DNA from: a virus
Virus record (IMG/VR): IMGVR_UViG_3300005918_000170
Location: 1 to 20,621 of that record
DNA: 20,621 nucleotides
Strand: one strand, 5' to 3'
In this document: positions 6,350-13,805 of the stretch, in pieces
Layout: the number at the start of each line of letters is the position of its first letter
Position numbering within the stretch: the stretch's first letter is position 1
Notes under the pieces: model-generated
Database searches by the model: none
What the model saw: only the letters and a program-made list of their open reading frames with translations
Told to the model about the DNA's origin: nothing
Translations under genes and position numbers: made by a program

Positions 6350-8268
6350 TAGACCCACCCCGGAGCTAACTTTTTGATATCGTCACCGAGTTCCTTTATC
6401 GCGTCGACCTGCTCCTGGCGTTTCACTTGTGCCTCCCGGTGTATTTTCTCTGCGTTCTGTTTGACCTCCGACTCGCGGCGAAGGTTCTGAAAGACATCAC
6501 GGAGGCCAGCACTGCCCGTCGTTATCATTCCGCCCAGGCGTTCGCCGCCACCCCTGCCGGCCCTTGCTCCAATGCCCGCCGCACCCCCGGCTATTCGTCC
6601 ACCGGCTCCAATGCGACCACCGATTGACTTACCGAGTTGTGCAATCATCCCGCCAATGGCCCCAGCTACACCGCCTTCGCTGCCAACGATATCGGCGATT
6701 CCGCCAACAGCACCGCCAGCCGCACTGATCCCGCGTGCTGCTGCCATCGCCCGGCGTTTCTCCGCGTCCGCTGCTGCCTTCTCCCGGCCCTCTTTGATCT
6801 GCTGTTGTGCCTCGGAGATTGCACCCAGCGAGGGCAGACCGGCCGCTCTTGCCGCCTTCGATATTCGCTCGCGTTCTTTATCCGCCTCTACCATTGCTTC
6901 ACTTGCGGCCTCCTGCTTCTTGGCTTCCGCTGTGATGCGTCTCTGTAGTGCGAGGGCATCGCGTGCCCTATTGCGTGCTACCGCGTGTTGGGTTTCGGCA
7001 TTTTGGAGTGCTTTATCTGTCTTGTCCTTCTCGATTGATCGAAGCACCCCTGCGGGAACTGCTGACCCCATGGGCCCTACGCGACTTCGGCTTACGGCCG
7101 CGTCTGCTTTTGCTGATGCTGCCCGCGCCCGCTTTAGTTTCAATTCTGCCTGTGTCAGCCCCTTCTGGGACGCCTCCACTTCCCGCCTTGCTCCCTCGGT
7201 ATCCGCTTCCCCCGCAATCAGTTTGTTCTGCAAGTCCCCTTGCGGCTCTCCTTTGATACGGCCCATCTCCAGTTTATCAACAGCATCTTTCAGCCCGGTT
7301 AGTGCCTTGATGTCTTCATAGACCACCTGGCCGAACGTCTTGCCTGTTGCTTGGGCTTTTGCAAACTCAATAGCGATGATTGATAGGCCGCCGCCCACTA
7401 CGCCGAGTTTGGCAACCAGCGCGATTATTGCCGCTATCTTTACACTCCATATCGCCCACTCGGCAACGTTCTCTTTCTGTTCAACTGTCATGTTTTGGAG
7501 TGCGCTTGTCATGCGGATAATAGTCTGAAGAGCACTGGCCATCTTGGGCTGTAACGCTGTACCAAACTCCTCAGCCAAGTCGCCCACGTCGTTTTTCATT
7601 TGCTTGAGCTTGCCTATGAAGGTCTTCGCCTCCGCTTCGGCAGCCCCGCCAAATTGCATCCGCAATTCCTTGAGTATCTCCGATTGTGCCCCCGCCATAT
7701 CGCCCACGGCCGCCATTGATTTGATGACTTCAATCTGCGTTTCCGAGAATGTCACGCCGGCACGACTCAAAAACGTGAGGCCACGGATGGGATCATTGAG
7801 GGCCTTGCTGATGAGAATGACGGAGCTTTTCAAGTCCTGCTTCAACACGGTTGACATATCTTGAGCGGCGCGGATGGCAGCGGGAAACGTCTGTTGTCCG
7901 ATGTTGCGGAATGTGGCCTGTACGGCCATGGCGGAAATAGTAGCCTCGTCGCCGAAGGTGGTTACCTTCTGTAGTCCAGCCGCCATCGCCTTCAATTCGT
8001 CCGCCGTGAATCCCGCTGCATGGCCCGTGGCCTTCAGGACGGCCTCAAGCCTTGCCTCGGCTTGTGCCTGTTCGCCGGACAACTTTATCAGCGCCGCCAG
8101 TGCCCCACCAGCAACAAACAGAAAGCGTGTCGCATATCGGCCGGCGGTCTGCAAGTGTACCTTGAGCTGCCTCAGTCGCCTGCTTACACGATCCAAGCCA
8201 CGATTGAACTTGTTGTCACGCAGGTTCAATTCGGCATATGCTGCCGCTAATTCAAACTGTCCGGCCAT
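6349..8268 (-). CDS. Tape measure protein
   Basis: A 639-residue protein with the composition of tail tape measure proteins: Ala-, Lys- and Gln-rich helical sequence throughout. Hydrophobic stretches lie at about 48-64 and 271-302, with a long charged coiled-coil-like part at 340-510 and a Gly/Ala-rich segment at 515-585. The early ALNDPIRGLTFLSRAGVTFS (156-175) is typical of phage tail length proteins. It sets tail length, is chaperoned by the G/GT proteins encoded just upstream, and leaves the tube at DNA ejection. By the usual rule of about 0.15 nm per residue, the tail would be near 95 nm. The start has TGAGG at good spacing and overlaps the end of the frameshifted chaperone by 17 bases, the lambda-like arrangement. 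Confidence 0.9.
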   Translation of the reverse strand: MAGQFELAAAYAELNLRDNKFNRGLDRVSRRLRQLKVHLQTAGRYATRFLFVAGGALAALIKLSGEQAQAEARLEAVLKATGHAAGFTADELKAMAAGLQKVTTFGDEATISAMAVQATFRNIGQQTFPAAIRAAQDMSTVLKQDLKSSVILISKALNDPIRGLTFLSRAGVTFSETQIEVIKSMAAVGDMAGAQSEILKELRMQFGGAAEAEAKTFIGKLKQMKNDVGDLAEEFGTALQPKMASALQTIIRMTSALQNMTVEQKENVAEWAIWSVKIAAIIALVAKLGVVGGGLSIIAIEFAKAQATGKTFGQVVYEDIKALTGLKDAVDKLEMGRIKGEPQGDLQNKLIAGEADTEGARREVEASQKGLTQAELKLKRARAASAKADAAVSRSRVGPMGSAVPAGVLRSIEKDKTDKALQNAETQHAVARNRARDALALQRRITAEAKKQEAASEAMVEADKERERISKAARAAGLPSLGAISEAQQQIKEGREKAAADAEKRRAMAAARGISAAGGAVGGIADIVGSEGGVAGAIGGMIAQLGKSIGGRIGAGGRIAGGAAGIGARAGRGGGERLGGMITTGSAGLRDVFQNLRRESEVKQNAEKIHREAQVKRQEQVDAIKELGDDIKKLAPGWV

Positions 8269-9033
8269 CGAGTTGCCTCATGTGCCACTGAATCCACTCG
8301 CGCTTTTGCGCTTTCCGGTCTTCCATGCGTCCCTGATGTTCCGAAAGCGTCATGCTGCTCTTCTGCGGTGCGGTTATCAGTGAATGTGCCTGCGCGATTG
8401 TCATTCCACTAATGGTGTCGTATGTGTAACGGTATCGCTTTGCGAGGGGGCGGAACCATTGACGCTCCCAATTGATGGGTCGGTCGATGTTGTCCCCAGC
8501 GTCTTCGCCGGGGACGGTAGGTTTCCCACCGGTAATCCCATCAACTCCGTAATGATCTGGCCAAATACGCCATCCTCAGAACTGGCAACCACTGCCGCAA
8601 TCTGCTCAGGCGTTGCGTCGGCCATCGTCTTTTGCATCTCGACAACGATCAGGGCCAGCGTCTCCTCGGCCTTCTTCTCGATCAGTGTCGCCGCCTCGAC
8701 TTCCGTGATATCGGGATGATGCTTTCTGAGTGACAGCCACGTCGCCAATACGTAGCCCTCTCGGGAATTCGTGAAGTCGTCAAACTCCTTCGGCGTCACC
8801 TGCTGGATTCGCGTGCTGTCATCGTATGCCTTGGCAAGAATGTCCTTGCGTTCCGATGGGTCGCAAATCTTTAGCAGGCACGAGGCGACCTCCGTTGGGT
8901 CGCCTCGCTTTGACAGAATCCGTTTGGTAATGGCGGCATGGTCGGCGAACGTGAGTTTGCCTAGCGTGTACGTTTCGCCGTCCAGTTCCCAGGTTTCCGC
9001 ACCTGCGACGAGAGCATCAAGAGATGCGTTCAT
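8252..9033 (-). CDS. Tail assembly chaperone, -1 frameshift form (gpGT-like)
   Basis: The heptamer GGGAAAC stands in the zero frame as G GGA AAC near codon 171 of the chaperone. Slipping back one base leads into a frame that stays open for 89 codons and stops at 8252, giving a fusion of about 260 residues. The added part reads as genuine protein: NWERQWFRPLAKRYRYTYD, then ISGMTIAQAHSLITA, then a charged helix. Tail-assembly T domains often show a similar aromatic/basic stretch followed by a Met-Thr motif. The extension ends 17 bases inside the tape measure gene, just as gpGT does in lambda-type phages. An ATG at 8404 in this frame could alternatively start a separate 50-residue protein. Confidence 0.72.
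8401..9033 (-). CDS. Tail assembly chaperone, short form (gpG-like)
   Basis: A 210-residue acidic, mainly helical protein beginning MNASLDALVAGAETWELDGE, with YTLGKLTFADHAAITKR soon after. Tail chaperone proteins of this type sit between the tube and tape measure genes and coat the tape measure before tube polymerisation. No enzymatic motif is seen. The start is preceded by AAAGGGG. The last 39 residues, after the slippery site at 8521-8527, are low-complexity and Ser/Thr/Pro-rich, as expected for a short tail read in the unshifted frame. Assignment rests on position, length and the frameshift signal rather than on strong sequence similarity. Confidence 0.75.
   Translation of the reverse strand: MNASLDALVAGAETWELDGETYTLGKLTFADHAAITKRILSKRGDPTEVASCLLKICDPSERKDILAKAYDDSTRIQQVTPKEFDDFTNSREGYVLATWLSLRKHHPDITEVEAATLIEKKAEETLALIVVEMQKTMADATPEQIAAVVASSEDGVFGQIITELMGLPVGNLPSPAKTLGTTSTDPSIGSVNGSAPSQSDTVTHTTPLVE
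8521..8527 (-). promoter_or_regulatory. Programmed -1 ribosomal frameshift site GGGAAAC
   Basis: On the minus strand the bases are GGGAAAC, phased X XXY YYZ with the chaperone frame (GTG GGA AAC). This is a canonical -1 slippery heptamer, one base from lambda's GGGAAAG. The -1 frame has a stop at about 8580 upstream and is then open to 8252, so slippage here fuses the chaperone to the downstream extension. Confidence 0.75.
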
Positions 9034-9051
9034 ATCAAGCCCCTTTATTGG

Positions 9052-9477
9052 TTAGCAACCACTCGAAGAACTACCAGAGCCAAGGCAGGTATCATCGAGC
9101 AGTCCGAACAGAACAGGCGCGAGACGGCCTACCCATGTGACGGTGTATTCAATCGGCGCTCCATCGTCGATATCCACCGGGACGCGGATCTCGCTGATCC
9201 TCACGCAACCGTGGATATAATTGAGGAGAGCCGGGCCGATATGGAAGTCGGCCGGATAGGACGCTCCCGCCTGGACGATGAGGCAGCCTGCGTCATCCGC
9301 TCGCAGAAGGAACGTCCCGGACCACCGCTGCGTGCCGGAGAGATTTTCTTTCCACCCGGCGGTCGCGTTGGAGCCGTACTCCTTGAGGTTTCCCTCGATA
9401 CTTGCTTCCCAGTTGCCAACGGGCGCGAGCACACGGCCCCCGACGTACAATGTTCCCCATTTACCTGACATTTCCAT
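9052..9477 (-). CDS. Probable major tail tube protein
   Basis: A 141-residue beta-rich protein beginning MEMSGKWGTLYVGGRVLAPV. The run EYGSNATAGWKENLSGTQRW, followed by SGTFLL, resembles the strand pattern of tail tube proteins (Y.S..T.GW....G...WSG.F), and the gene lies directly before the tail chaperone, the usual place. The start has AAGGAG seven bases upstream. The C-terminus ends in GSGSSSSGC, one of the serine tracts shared by virion proteins here; in a tube such a tail could face outward. The neighbouring 9496-10053 product is the other candidate for the tube. Confidence 0.6.
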   Translation of the reverse strand: MEMSGKWGTLYVGGRVLAPVGNWEASIEGNLKEYGSNATAGWKENLSGTQRWSGTFLLRADDAGCLIVQAGASYPADFHIGPALLNYIHGCVRISEIRVPVDIDDGAPIEYTVTWVGRLAPVLFGLLDDTCLGSGSSSSGC

Positions 9478-9495
9478 AGTATGTCTCCTTGTTTG

Positions 9496-10053
9496 TTAGG
9501 CACCGCTTGAGCTGCTACTACCGGCAACGGGTCGAGCGATCCCAATAATTGCGATTGAATACGTAACGTCGGCCACCTCGGCAGCAATTCGCAACATTCT
9601 GTTGCCGTTGCTCTCACCGGACGATGACGACGAACTGCCCTCGGAACTGACTATCCAGCCCTGCTGGCGATTGGTGAGCAGTAGCGTAGAGTTGGCTGGT
9701 ATCTCCACCTGATGGCTTGCAGCGCGGAACGGTTCCCACCAGCAGTCGTAGTCGGCGTTGCCCATGACGAGATCGCCGGCCGCCGCATTTTCGTTGACGA
9801 TATGGATGGCTTTGATCCACTCGAAATCGACGGTTATGGTGTCTTCCAAAACCTTGCGAGTCATGGCCGTCAAATTGAAAACGTCGGAGGTGCCGTTGAC
9901 TAGGACTCGGTTTTCGGAATGCCAATTGCGATTGGCCTGTGCGATGCCCTGCCCGTCTGCCAGGCTGTTGGCATAGGACAGCTTAGAGTTGTCGACGACA
10001 CTGTCCGTCCAGTTCCAACTCAGCACCGATTCGATTTGTGTCTTTATGCTCAT
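9496..10053 (-). CDS. Tail structural protein with two serine tracts
   Basis: A 185-residue protein. The frame extends to 10110, but the extra codons only overlap the upstream gene; ATG 10053, two bases after that gene's stop and starting MSIKTQIESV, is the real start. The middle part, FEWIKAIHIVNENAAAGDLV followed by IPANSTLLLTNRQQGWIV, looks like a beta-sandwich virion protein. Serine tracts occur at EGSSSSSSGESNG (about 9605-9645) and at the very C-terminus, GSSSSSGA. It lies between tail terminator and tube genes, so it is part of the tail or tail surface. No family name can be given with certainty. Confidence 0.6.
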   Translation of the reverse strand: MSIKTQIESVLSWNWTDSVVDNSKLSYANSLADGQGIAQANRNWHSENRVLVNGTSDVFNLTAMTRKVLEDTITVDFEWIKAIHIVNENAAAGDLVMGNADYDCWWEPFRAASHQVEIPANSTLLLTNRQQGWIVSSEGSSSSSSGESNGNRMLRIAAEVADVTYSIAIIGIARPVAGSSSSSGA

Positions 10054-10055
10054 GG

Positions 10056-10460
10056 TTACCTGCCAGCCACAACGGCTACCTTGGCCTCGAAGTCGATAAC
10101 GAAACGCCAAACGCCGTCCGGCTCCTGTAGTTCAAAATCATTCGTCCGCTGCATGTCGATTACGCCATCGGGCGCAGTCAGCAAAAACGCAACCCGGTCG
10201 AAGGCAATTTTCATTTGGTGGATGATGGCCGCGCCGTCTGCGTTGGATTGGTGAAACAATTGGAATCTGATACTCACGGTGTCCACGGTCTGCGCGTTGT
10301 TGGATCGGATCAGTGGTGAATCGCCGTCCTTATTGACGGCACAGAACGGCAATTCATAGTCCGCGAATTCCAGCCCGGTTTTCAGTCGGCTGGAATCGAG
10401 CAGCGTATTCAGCGCTACCGTTGCCGCCCATCGCGTGTGAATCTGCGCCATGATGTCCAT
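10056..10460 (-). CDS. Tail terminator / tail completion protein (DUF3168-like)
   Basis: A 134-residue protein starting two bases after the gp10-like gene. An N-terminal helix is followed by a beta-rich half ending RTNDFELQEPDGVWRFVIDF, a pattern seen in tail terminator proteins that cap the tube at the neck. Its place after the gp10-like gene and before the tail proteins is the canonical one. ATG 10460 is used; a Met three codons further in is also possible. Confidence comes mainly from gene order and size. Confidence 0.62.
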   Translation of the reverse strand: MDIMAQIHTRWAATVALNTLLDSSRLKTGLEFADYELPFCAVNKDGDSPLIRSNNAQTVDTVSIRFQLFHQSNADGAAIIHQMKIAFDRVAFLLTAPDGVIDMQRTNDFELQEPDGVWRFVIDFEAKVAVVAGR

Positions 10461-10462
10461 GG

Positions 10463-10930
10463 TTATCTGCCCCCCAGTGCGTGCCGCTTGGCTGCGTCCC
10501 TTACGATCATCTGCAATCGCGTAAGGTTGTCGCGTAGTGCCGGGATAATCGTTGGCCGTCGCTGCTTGCCGGAGCGATACCGAATCCCAAGCTCGTGATA
10601 GATCATGTATCTCGCGTTCGCCGTATAGCCGACGCGGGATGCTGGTTTTGCTGGCAGGTAGTTCATCACGATATTTTTTTGGCCGAATCCCGTCCGTCGT
10701 CGAGGTGACTCCCCTTGCCGTGACGAACTGGGATAGACGGTATACTGCGAGCCCTTGGGACCGCGCGAGGTGCTGCGTGTTCGTTGCTTCGGACGGCCGG
10801 CATTCGGGATGCTCGCCTTCTGCCGTGCGATACGCTGCAACTCCAAGCCGGCCGCCTGGAGCCCTTTGCCCATGGCGGCTTTCGTGAATCGCGAGAATTC
10901 AGCGCCTCGCCATCTCAAGCTAGTGGCCAT
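10463..10930 (-). CDS. HK97 gp10-like neck / head-tail joining protein
   Basis: A 155-residue basic protein. The C-terminal half ANARYMIYHELGIRYRSG followed by RRPTIIPAL matches the HK97 gp10-like family signature (YA.y.E.G......p.RP...PAL). The N-terminal helix GKGLQAAGLELQRIARQKAS is also usual. An internal Arg/Ser-rich segment (about 50-80, RTRSTSRGPKGSQYTVYPSS) appears to be an insertion compared with common members. These proteins act in the neck or tail completion. The gene overlaps the upstream one by 16 bases. Confidence 0.72.
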   Translation of the reverse strand: MATSLRWRGAEFSRFTKAAMGKGLQAAGLELQRIARQKASIPNAGRPKQRTRSTSRGPKGSQYTVYPSSSRQGESPRRRTGFGQKNIVMNYLPAKPASRVGYTANARYMIYHELGIRYRSGKQRRPTIIPALRDNLTRLQMIVRDAAKRHALGGR

Positions 10931-11568
10931 GGTGTCACCTCCGCTTCAATGGTCGCCAGTTCGCCAATCCGTTCCGCGCCGCTGTAGCCGGTAACCTTGT
11001 AGACCGTATCGTCGGCACCTCGAATTCTGTCGGTCGTGTTGATGTCCACGTCGCCGGCAACGAAGACGCTTACGCTCTGCACTCGCCGCTTGGCCTCATG
11101 CTCAACTGCCAGGTCGGTCGTCATCGGTTGGATTCGCGCCCGGACCACCTTGAAGATATGCCACGTTGGCTCGTCGGCCCCAGTGGTGCCCTTCGTGTAC
11201 GTCGCCCGCTCGATGGTGACCGTATCGTCCAGGCCGTAGACTACAGCCACGTTGCGGCATATCAGTCGCCACCGATGCTCCAGGGTGCTGTCCTGTCGGT
11301 CCAGGATCGTGTACCGGTTGCCGTTGGCGTCCACGATCTCGTCACCCATCGCCGGTTCATCGACAACCTCGATGTCGGGGAAGTGCCAGCGAACATCACC
11401 TTGCTGGTATTTGCCGTCCGATGCTTCAATCTCCGCGTAGGTAATGGCACGCTGCAAGGCATGGTCAATCGAGGTATTAGGCGTAGACCCACGTCGATCC
11501 AGCGTCACAGCCTCCAGGCCGTCAACGACATCCTCAAAATCGGTGGATGGGCTGAATAGCGACGCCAT
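10915..11568 (-). CDS. Head-tail connector (head closure/stopper-like) protein
   Basis: A 217-residue protein. Segments GDEIVDANGNRYTILDRQD (about 75-93) and TTDRIRGADDTVYKVTGYSG (about 177-196) have the 'GD.I.d..G..Y.V' pattern of beta-barrel head closure (stopper) proteins, and their occurrence twice suggests an internal duplication or a two-barrel arrangement. Stop and start with the upstream 71-residue gene overlap by one base. Position between a gpW-like gene and the gp10-like gene supports a neck role. The family call is tentative. Confidence 0.5.
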   Translation of the reverse strand: MASLFSPSTDFEDVVDGLEAVTLDRRGSTPNTSIDHALQRAITYAEIEASDGKYQQGDVRWHFPDIEVVDEPAMGDEIVDANGNRYTILDRQDSTLEHRWRLICRNVAVVYGLDDTVTIERATYTKGTTGADEPTWHIFKVVRARIQPMTTDLAVEHEAKRRVQSVSVFVAGDVDINTTDRIRGADDTVYKVTGYSGAERIGELATIEAEVTPWPLA

Positions 11569-11783
11569 TAGGTGAACCCCTGGTGGTGAATTTCGTAGGG
11601 GGTGCCAGCGTTAATCAGCTCATCAATGTCTGCCAGCTTTTTTGTCAGGATGTCGAAGTATTCGCCCCATAGCACGTTCTGCCCGTCAAGGTCGTATGTC
11701 GGCTTGGGGCTCGCCGTAATCTCCACCAGGACGGCGAGGATCTGGCTCTTGATCGTTGCGAGTTGTTCGGCGTCTGTAGCCAT
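11568..11783 (-). CDS. Small head-tail joining protein (gpW-like position)
   Basis: A 71-residue, two-helix protein: MATDAEQLATIKSQILAVLV, then YDLDGQNVLWGEYFDILTKK, then a C-terminal PYEIHHQGFT. Short phage proteins with an N-terminal helix, a central D/NGQ.v.W.eY motif and an E.H.QG.T end are common in siphophage head-tail joining regions. The start ATG is preceded by GGAG in the tail of the small ORF before it. Exact function unproven. Confidence 0.62.
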   Translation of the reverse strand: MATDAEQLATIKSQILAVLVEITASPKPTYDLDGQNVLWGEYFDILTKKLADIDELINAGTPYEIHHQGFT

Positions 11784-11785
11784 GG

Positions 11786-11932
11786 CTAGTGCTCCAGCCA
11801 GTTCAGTTCAATGTCAAAGACGTTGGCGTCCGCTTGCGATGTCAGGTGCAACAGGTAGGCCGTATTGACGGCCAGTACCCAATGCCCCGCGGCAATCGAC
11901 CTGCCAGCTACTAAGCACCTTTCGGATAGCAT
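11786..11932 (-). CDS. Possible small ORF (48 residues)
   Basis: Starts ATG directly after an in-frame TAG and ends two bases before the next gene. The C-terminal half, VNTAYLLHLTSQADANVFDI, reads like a natural beta-strand-rich protein and fits snugly against the following gene. It has no Shine-Dalgarno and overlaps the frame at 11814-11969. It may be the second part of one gene split by a frameshift, since the better start lies in the other frame. Confidence 0.35.
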   Translation of the reverse strand: MLSERCLVAGRSIAAGHWVLAVNTAYLLHLTSQADANVFDIELNWLEH

Positions 11933-11969
11933 CTAATTGGGTGAATTCTGATTTAGGCTCACTGCTCAT
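11814..11969 (-). CDS. Possible small ORF (51 residues)
   Basis: ATG 11969 follows the previous gene stop by 10 bases with AGGTG upstream, the best start in this 196-base interval. The protein begins MSSEPKSEFTQLDAIRKVLS, a plausible helix, but the second half is less protein-like. It overlaps the 48-residue ORF in another frame. It could be an independent small gene or the 5' part of a frameshifted gene. Confidence 0.35.
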   Translation of the reverse strand: MSSEPKSEFTQLDAIRKVLSSWQVDCRGALGTGRQYGLPVAPDIASGRQRL

Positions 11970-11979
11970 GGCGCACCTG

Positions 11980-12411
11980 TCAAATGCAATTCAGTTGAAA
12001 CCGGATATAAAGCTCATCCGCCCCAACGGTGATAAGCCGGTACTCGACGAGGTATCGACGGCCGGCAATCGAAAACGCCTCGTCGTCGCAAGTGTCAATC
12101 GTGTGCTTGAAGTTGTAGCCGGTGGTGTCTTTCGTCCACATGCAATCCGTTTGCAATGCGTTGTAAATAATGTCGGTAATCGTCAACGATACGTTGTTGT
12201 GGCCGTCTACTGCCGTGCGGTTGTCTGAATCCTGATCGTCAAGCAGGTAGACGGTATAGGTTGCGGTCACGCCGCACTCGCCAGAAGACGAGCCGCCTGG
12301 GGCGAAGTCGGCTTGCGTGACAGCCACGCAATCGGCACCGATGACTCGGGCCAATAGCGTAGCCGTACCGTTTTTGAAAACGCTGCCGTGTTCATCCCGA
12401 GCGTTCGCCAT
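11980..12411 (-). CDS. Virion-associated protein with GSSSGEC tract, family unknown
   Basis: A 143-residue beta-rich protein, not recognised. It contains PGGSSSGECG at about residues 38-47, the same serine motif found in the capsid and tail proteins, followed by TATYTVYLLDDQDSDNRTAV and a C-terminal RRYLVEYRLI. Start ATG has GAGG upstream. It follows the major capsid gene in the slot of head-tail joining or capsid accessory proteins, so it is probably in the virion; the motif supports this but no function can be assigned. Confidence 0.6.
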   Translation of the reverse strand: MANARDEHGSVFKNGTATLLARVIGADCVAVTQADFAPGGSSSGECGVTATYTVYLLDDQDSDNRTAVDGHNNVSLTITDIIYNALQTDCMWTKDTTGYNFKHTIDTCDDEAFSIAGRRYLVEYRLITVGADELYIRFQLNCI

Positions 12412-12432
12412 GGTGTCCTCTTATCCAGAGCC

Positions 12433-12480
12433 GGAGAAGGTGCCCAGGCGGCGGGGCAACTACCACCCAGGCACCTCTCC
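12433..12480 (-). terminator. Stem-loop after the major capsid gene
   Basis: On the minus strand GGAGAGGTGCC (12480-12470) pairs with GGCACCTTCTCC (12444-12433) with one bulge, and the inner part can add GC pairs. It starts just after the capsid stop codon. No U-run follows, so it is more likely an RNA-processing or 3'-stabilising hairpin, or a weak terminator, that sets capsid mRNA above downstream mRNA. Confidence 0.45.
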
Positions 12481-12492
12481 AGTTCGCTCCAG

Positions 12493-13785
12493 CTAGTGCT
12501 CCGCGTTCGCGTTGATAGCGGGCCAGGCGTCCGGCTCGCAGATGGTTTCGCCGCTCGAACTGTGCCCACAGCTACCGGACGAGATTACCATGTAATGCGG
12601 TCGCTTCACCCAACAGCCGCCGCGTTCCGATGCCTTGAACCTGACAACGATGTCCTGCTCAAATTCCACCGTCGAATTGATCGGCTCCTGTGTCACGGTT
12701 ACCGGCCAGTTCTCGCGGTAGACAAACGCCTTTTTGGGATTGCCCAGCAACCAGACATCGGCCGGATCGCCGAAATCGTTGGTCGCAACCAGCAACTGAT
12801 ACGCCCGGCGGCTCTTCTCCGCGAGGGTGTAGCCAGCCAGCGGATTTCCGCCGATGGTGTTGGAAATCCCGCCACGCGGTCCGGCGTCGACGTCCCCGTG
12901 CCATACGGTCGTGGCGCCGAGAATGCGACGGGCAGTAGCCCATTGCGGCGGCATCACGATAAGCGTCTGGCCGCCGATCTCGATGGACTCCCCGTTGTCC
13001 GGATCGGTCATATCGTCAAACCAGCGTTCGGCGTAATCGATGTCGGTCCAATCCCGCAAGGGGCGGTCATGGATGTTCGCGGGTGCCATCGTGTTGCCGC
13101 CAACTTGCTGATTCGTCGCGTTGTACGTGTTATACGCCGCGCCGTTGTAGTTGAAGTTGTTGGCAATGCCCAAGATGACATTCCAGATGCGCTTGTCCTT
13201 GTTGACCCCGAGCCATTCACCCACGCGGCCTGCCTGGCGCAACATTTCGCCCGACTGCCCGGTGAAGAACAGGGCCTCCTTGGTAAGCCCGACGATCATG
13301 CCGCGCTTGTGGTTGTCGGAGAAGTCTTGGTACTTCTCGCCGATTTCCTGCGCCGGATACGGCATCCCCTCGTGGACGATTTCCCCTTGGTCACCAATCG
13401 ACGTGATGCCCGGTCGCCGTTCGTGGCGTAGCATCACATTGGTTTCCAGGTCGACCAGCGAAGCAGCGATGGCCGATTCCATTAGGAAGGCGTCCATCAC
13501 CTGCTTTGAAATCACCCGTCCGGTGATATTCAGAAACGCGGTGCTGTCCACACCGTCCGCCGCTTCGAGGATTCTCGTTGCGTGGTCGTTCCCGGCTGCG
13601 TTGGGATTGCACGCCTGGCGGAACTCGTGACCGAAAAACGCTTCGGCCAACTCGCAGAAGTCGACATCGGCGGGACGCAACGGCGCGTCCTTGTCTTCCA
13701 TCGCTTCCGCAATGTGCTTGGCCATTCCGGCCGGACCCATTGTCCGGCTAAGTTGTACCAAGTCTCTGTACTTGATTGCTCTCAT
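12493..13785 (-). CDS. Major capsid protein (HK97 fold)
   Basis: A 430-residue protein in the major capsid slot after protease-scaffold and decoration genes. SLVDLETNVMLRHERRPGIT and KRGMIVGLTKEALFFTGQSG match the N-arm and spine of HK97-type capsid proteins, and EQDIVVRFKASERGGCWVKR with PHYMV is the typical C-terminal end. Unusually, 25-30 residues follow the fold: ISSGSCGHSSSGETICEPD and a short tail, adding a serine/cysteine tract to the most abundant virion protein. The N-terminal about 90 residues may be a delta domain or be removed by the protease; no cleavage site is evident. Start ATG 13785 is preceded by an AAAGGACAGCGACC stretch. Confidence 0.85.
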   Translation of the reverse strand: MRAIKYRDLVQLSRTMGPAGMAKHIAEAMEDKDAPLRPADVDFCELAEAFFGHEFRQACNPNAAGNDHATRILEAADGVDSTAFLNITGRVISKQVMDAFLMESAIAASLVDLETNVMLRHERRPGITSIGDQGEIVHEGMPYPAQEIGEKYQDFSDNHKRGMIVGLTKEALFFTGQSGEMLRQAGRVGEWLGVNKDKRIWNVILGIANNFNYNGAAYNTYNATNQQVGGNTMAPANIHDRPLRDWTDIDYAERWFDDMTDPDNGESIEIGGQTLIVMPPQWATARRILGATTVWHGDVDAGPRGGISNTIGGNPLAGYTLAEKSRRAYQLLVATNDFGDPADVWLLGNPKKAFVYRENWPVTVTQEPINSTVEFEQDIVVRFKASERGGCWVKRPHYMVISSGSCGHSSSGETICEPDAWPAINANAEH

Positions 13786-13805
13786 GGTCGCTGTCCTTTC
13801 TCGGG

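Noticed and set aside
6572-7321. Plus-strand open frame of 249 codons, Ala/Ser/Pro-rich
   Set aside because: Antisense shadow of the Ala/Lys-rich tape measure gene; the composition is that expected from the reverse complement.
8435-8450. C-run (GCCCCCT) as an alternative -1 slippage site in the chaperone gene
   Set aside because: Only the P-site codon could re-pair there, whereas GGGAAAC at 8521-8527 is a complete, correctly phased heptamer in the same overlap.
10054-10110. N-terminal extension of the 9496-10053 tail protein
   Set aside because: Lies inside the tail terminator gene; ATG 10053 immediately after that stop gives a natural N-terminus.
12388-13431. Plus-strand open frame of 347 codons
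   Set aside because: It is antisense to the major capsid gene, which has clear HK97-type sequence, ribosome binding site and context; the plus-strand product has no recognisable motif.
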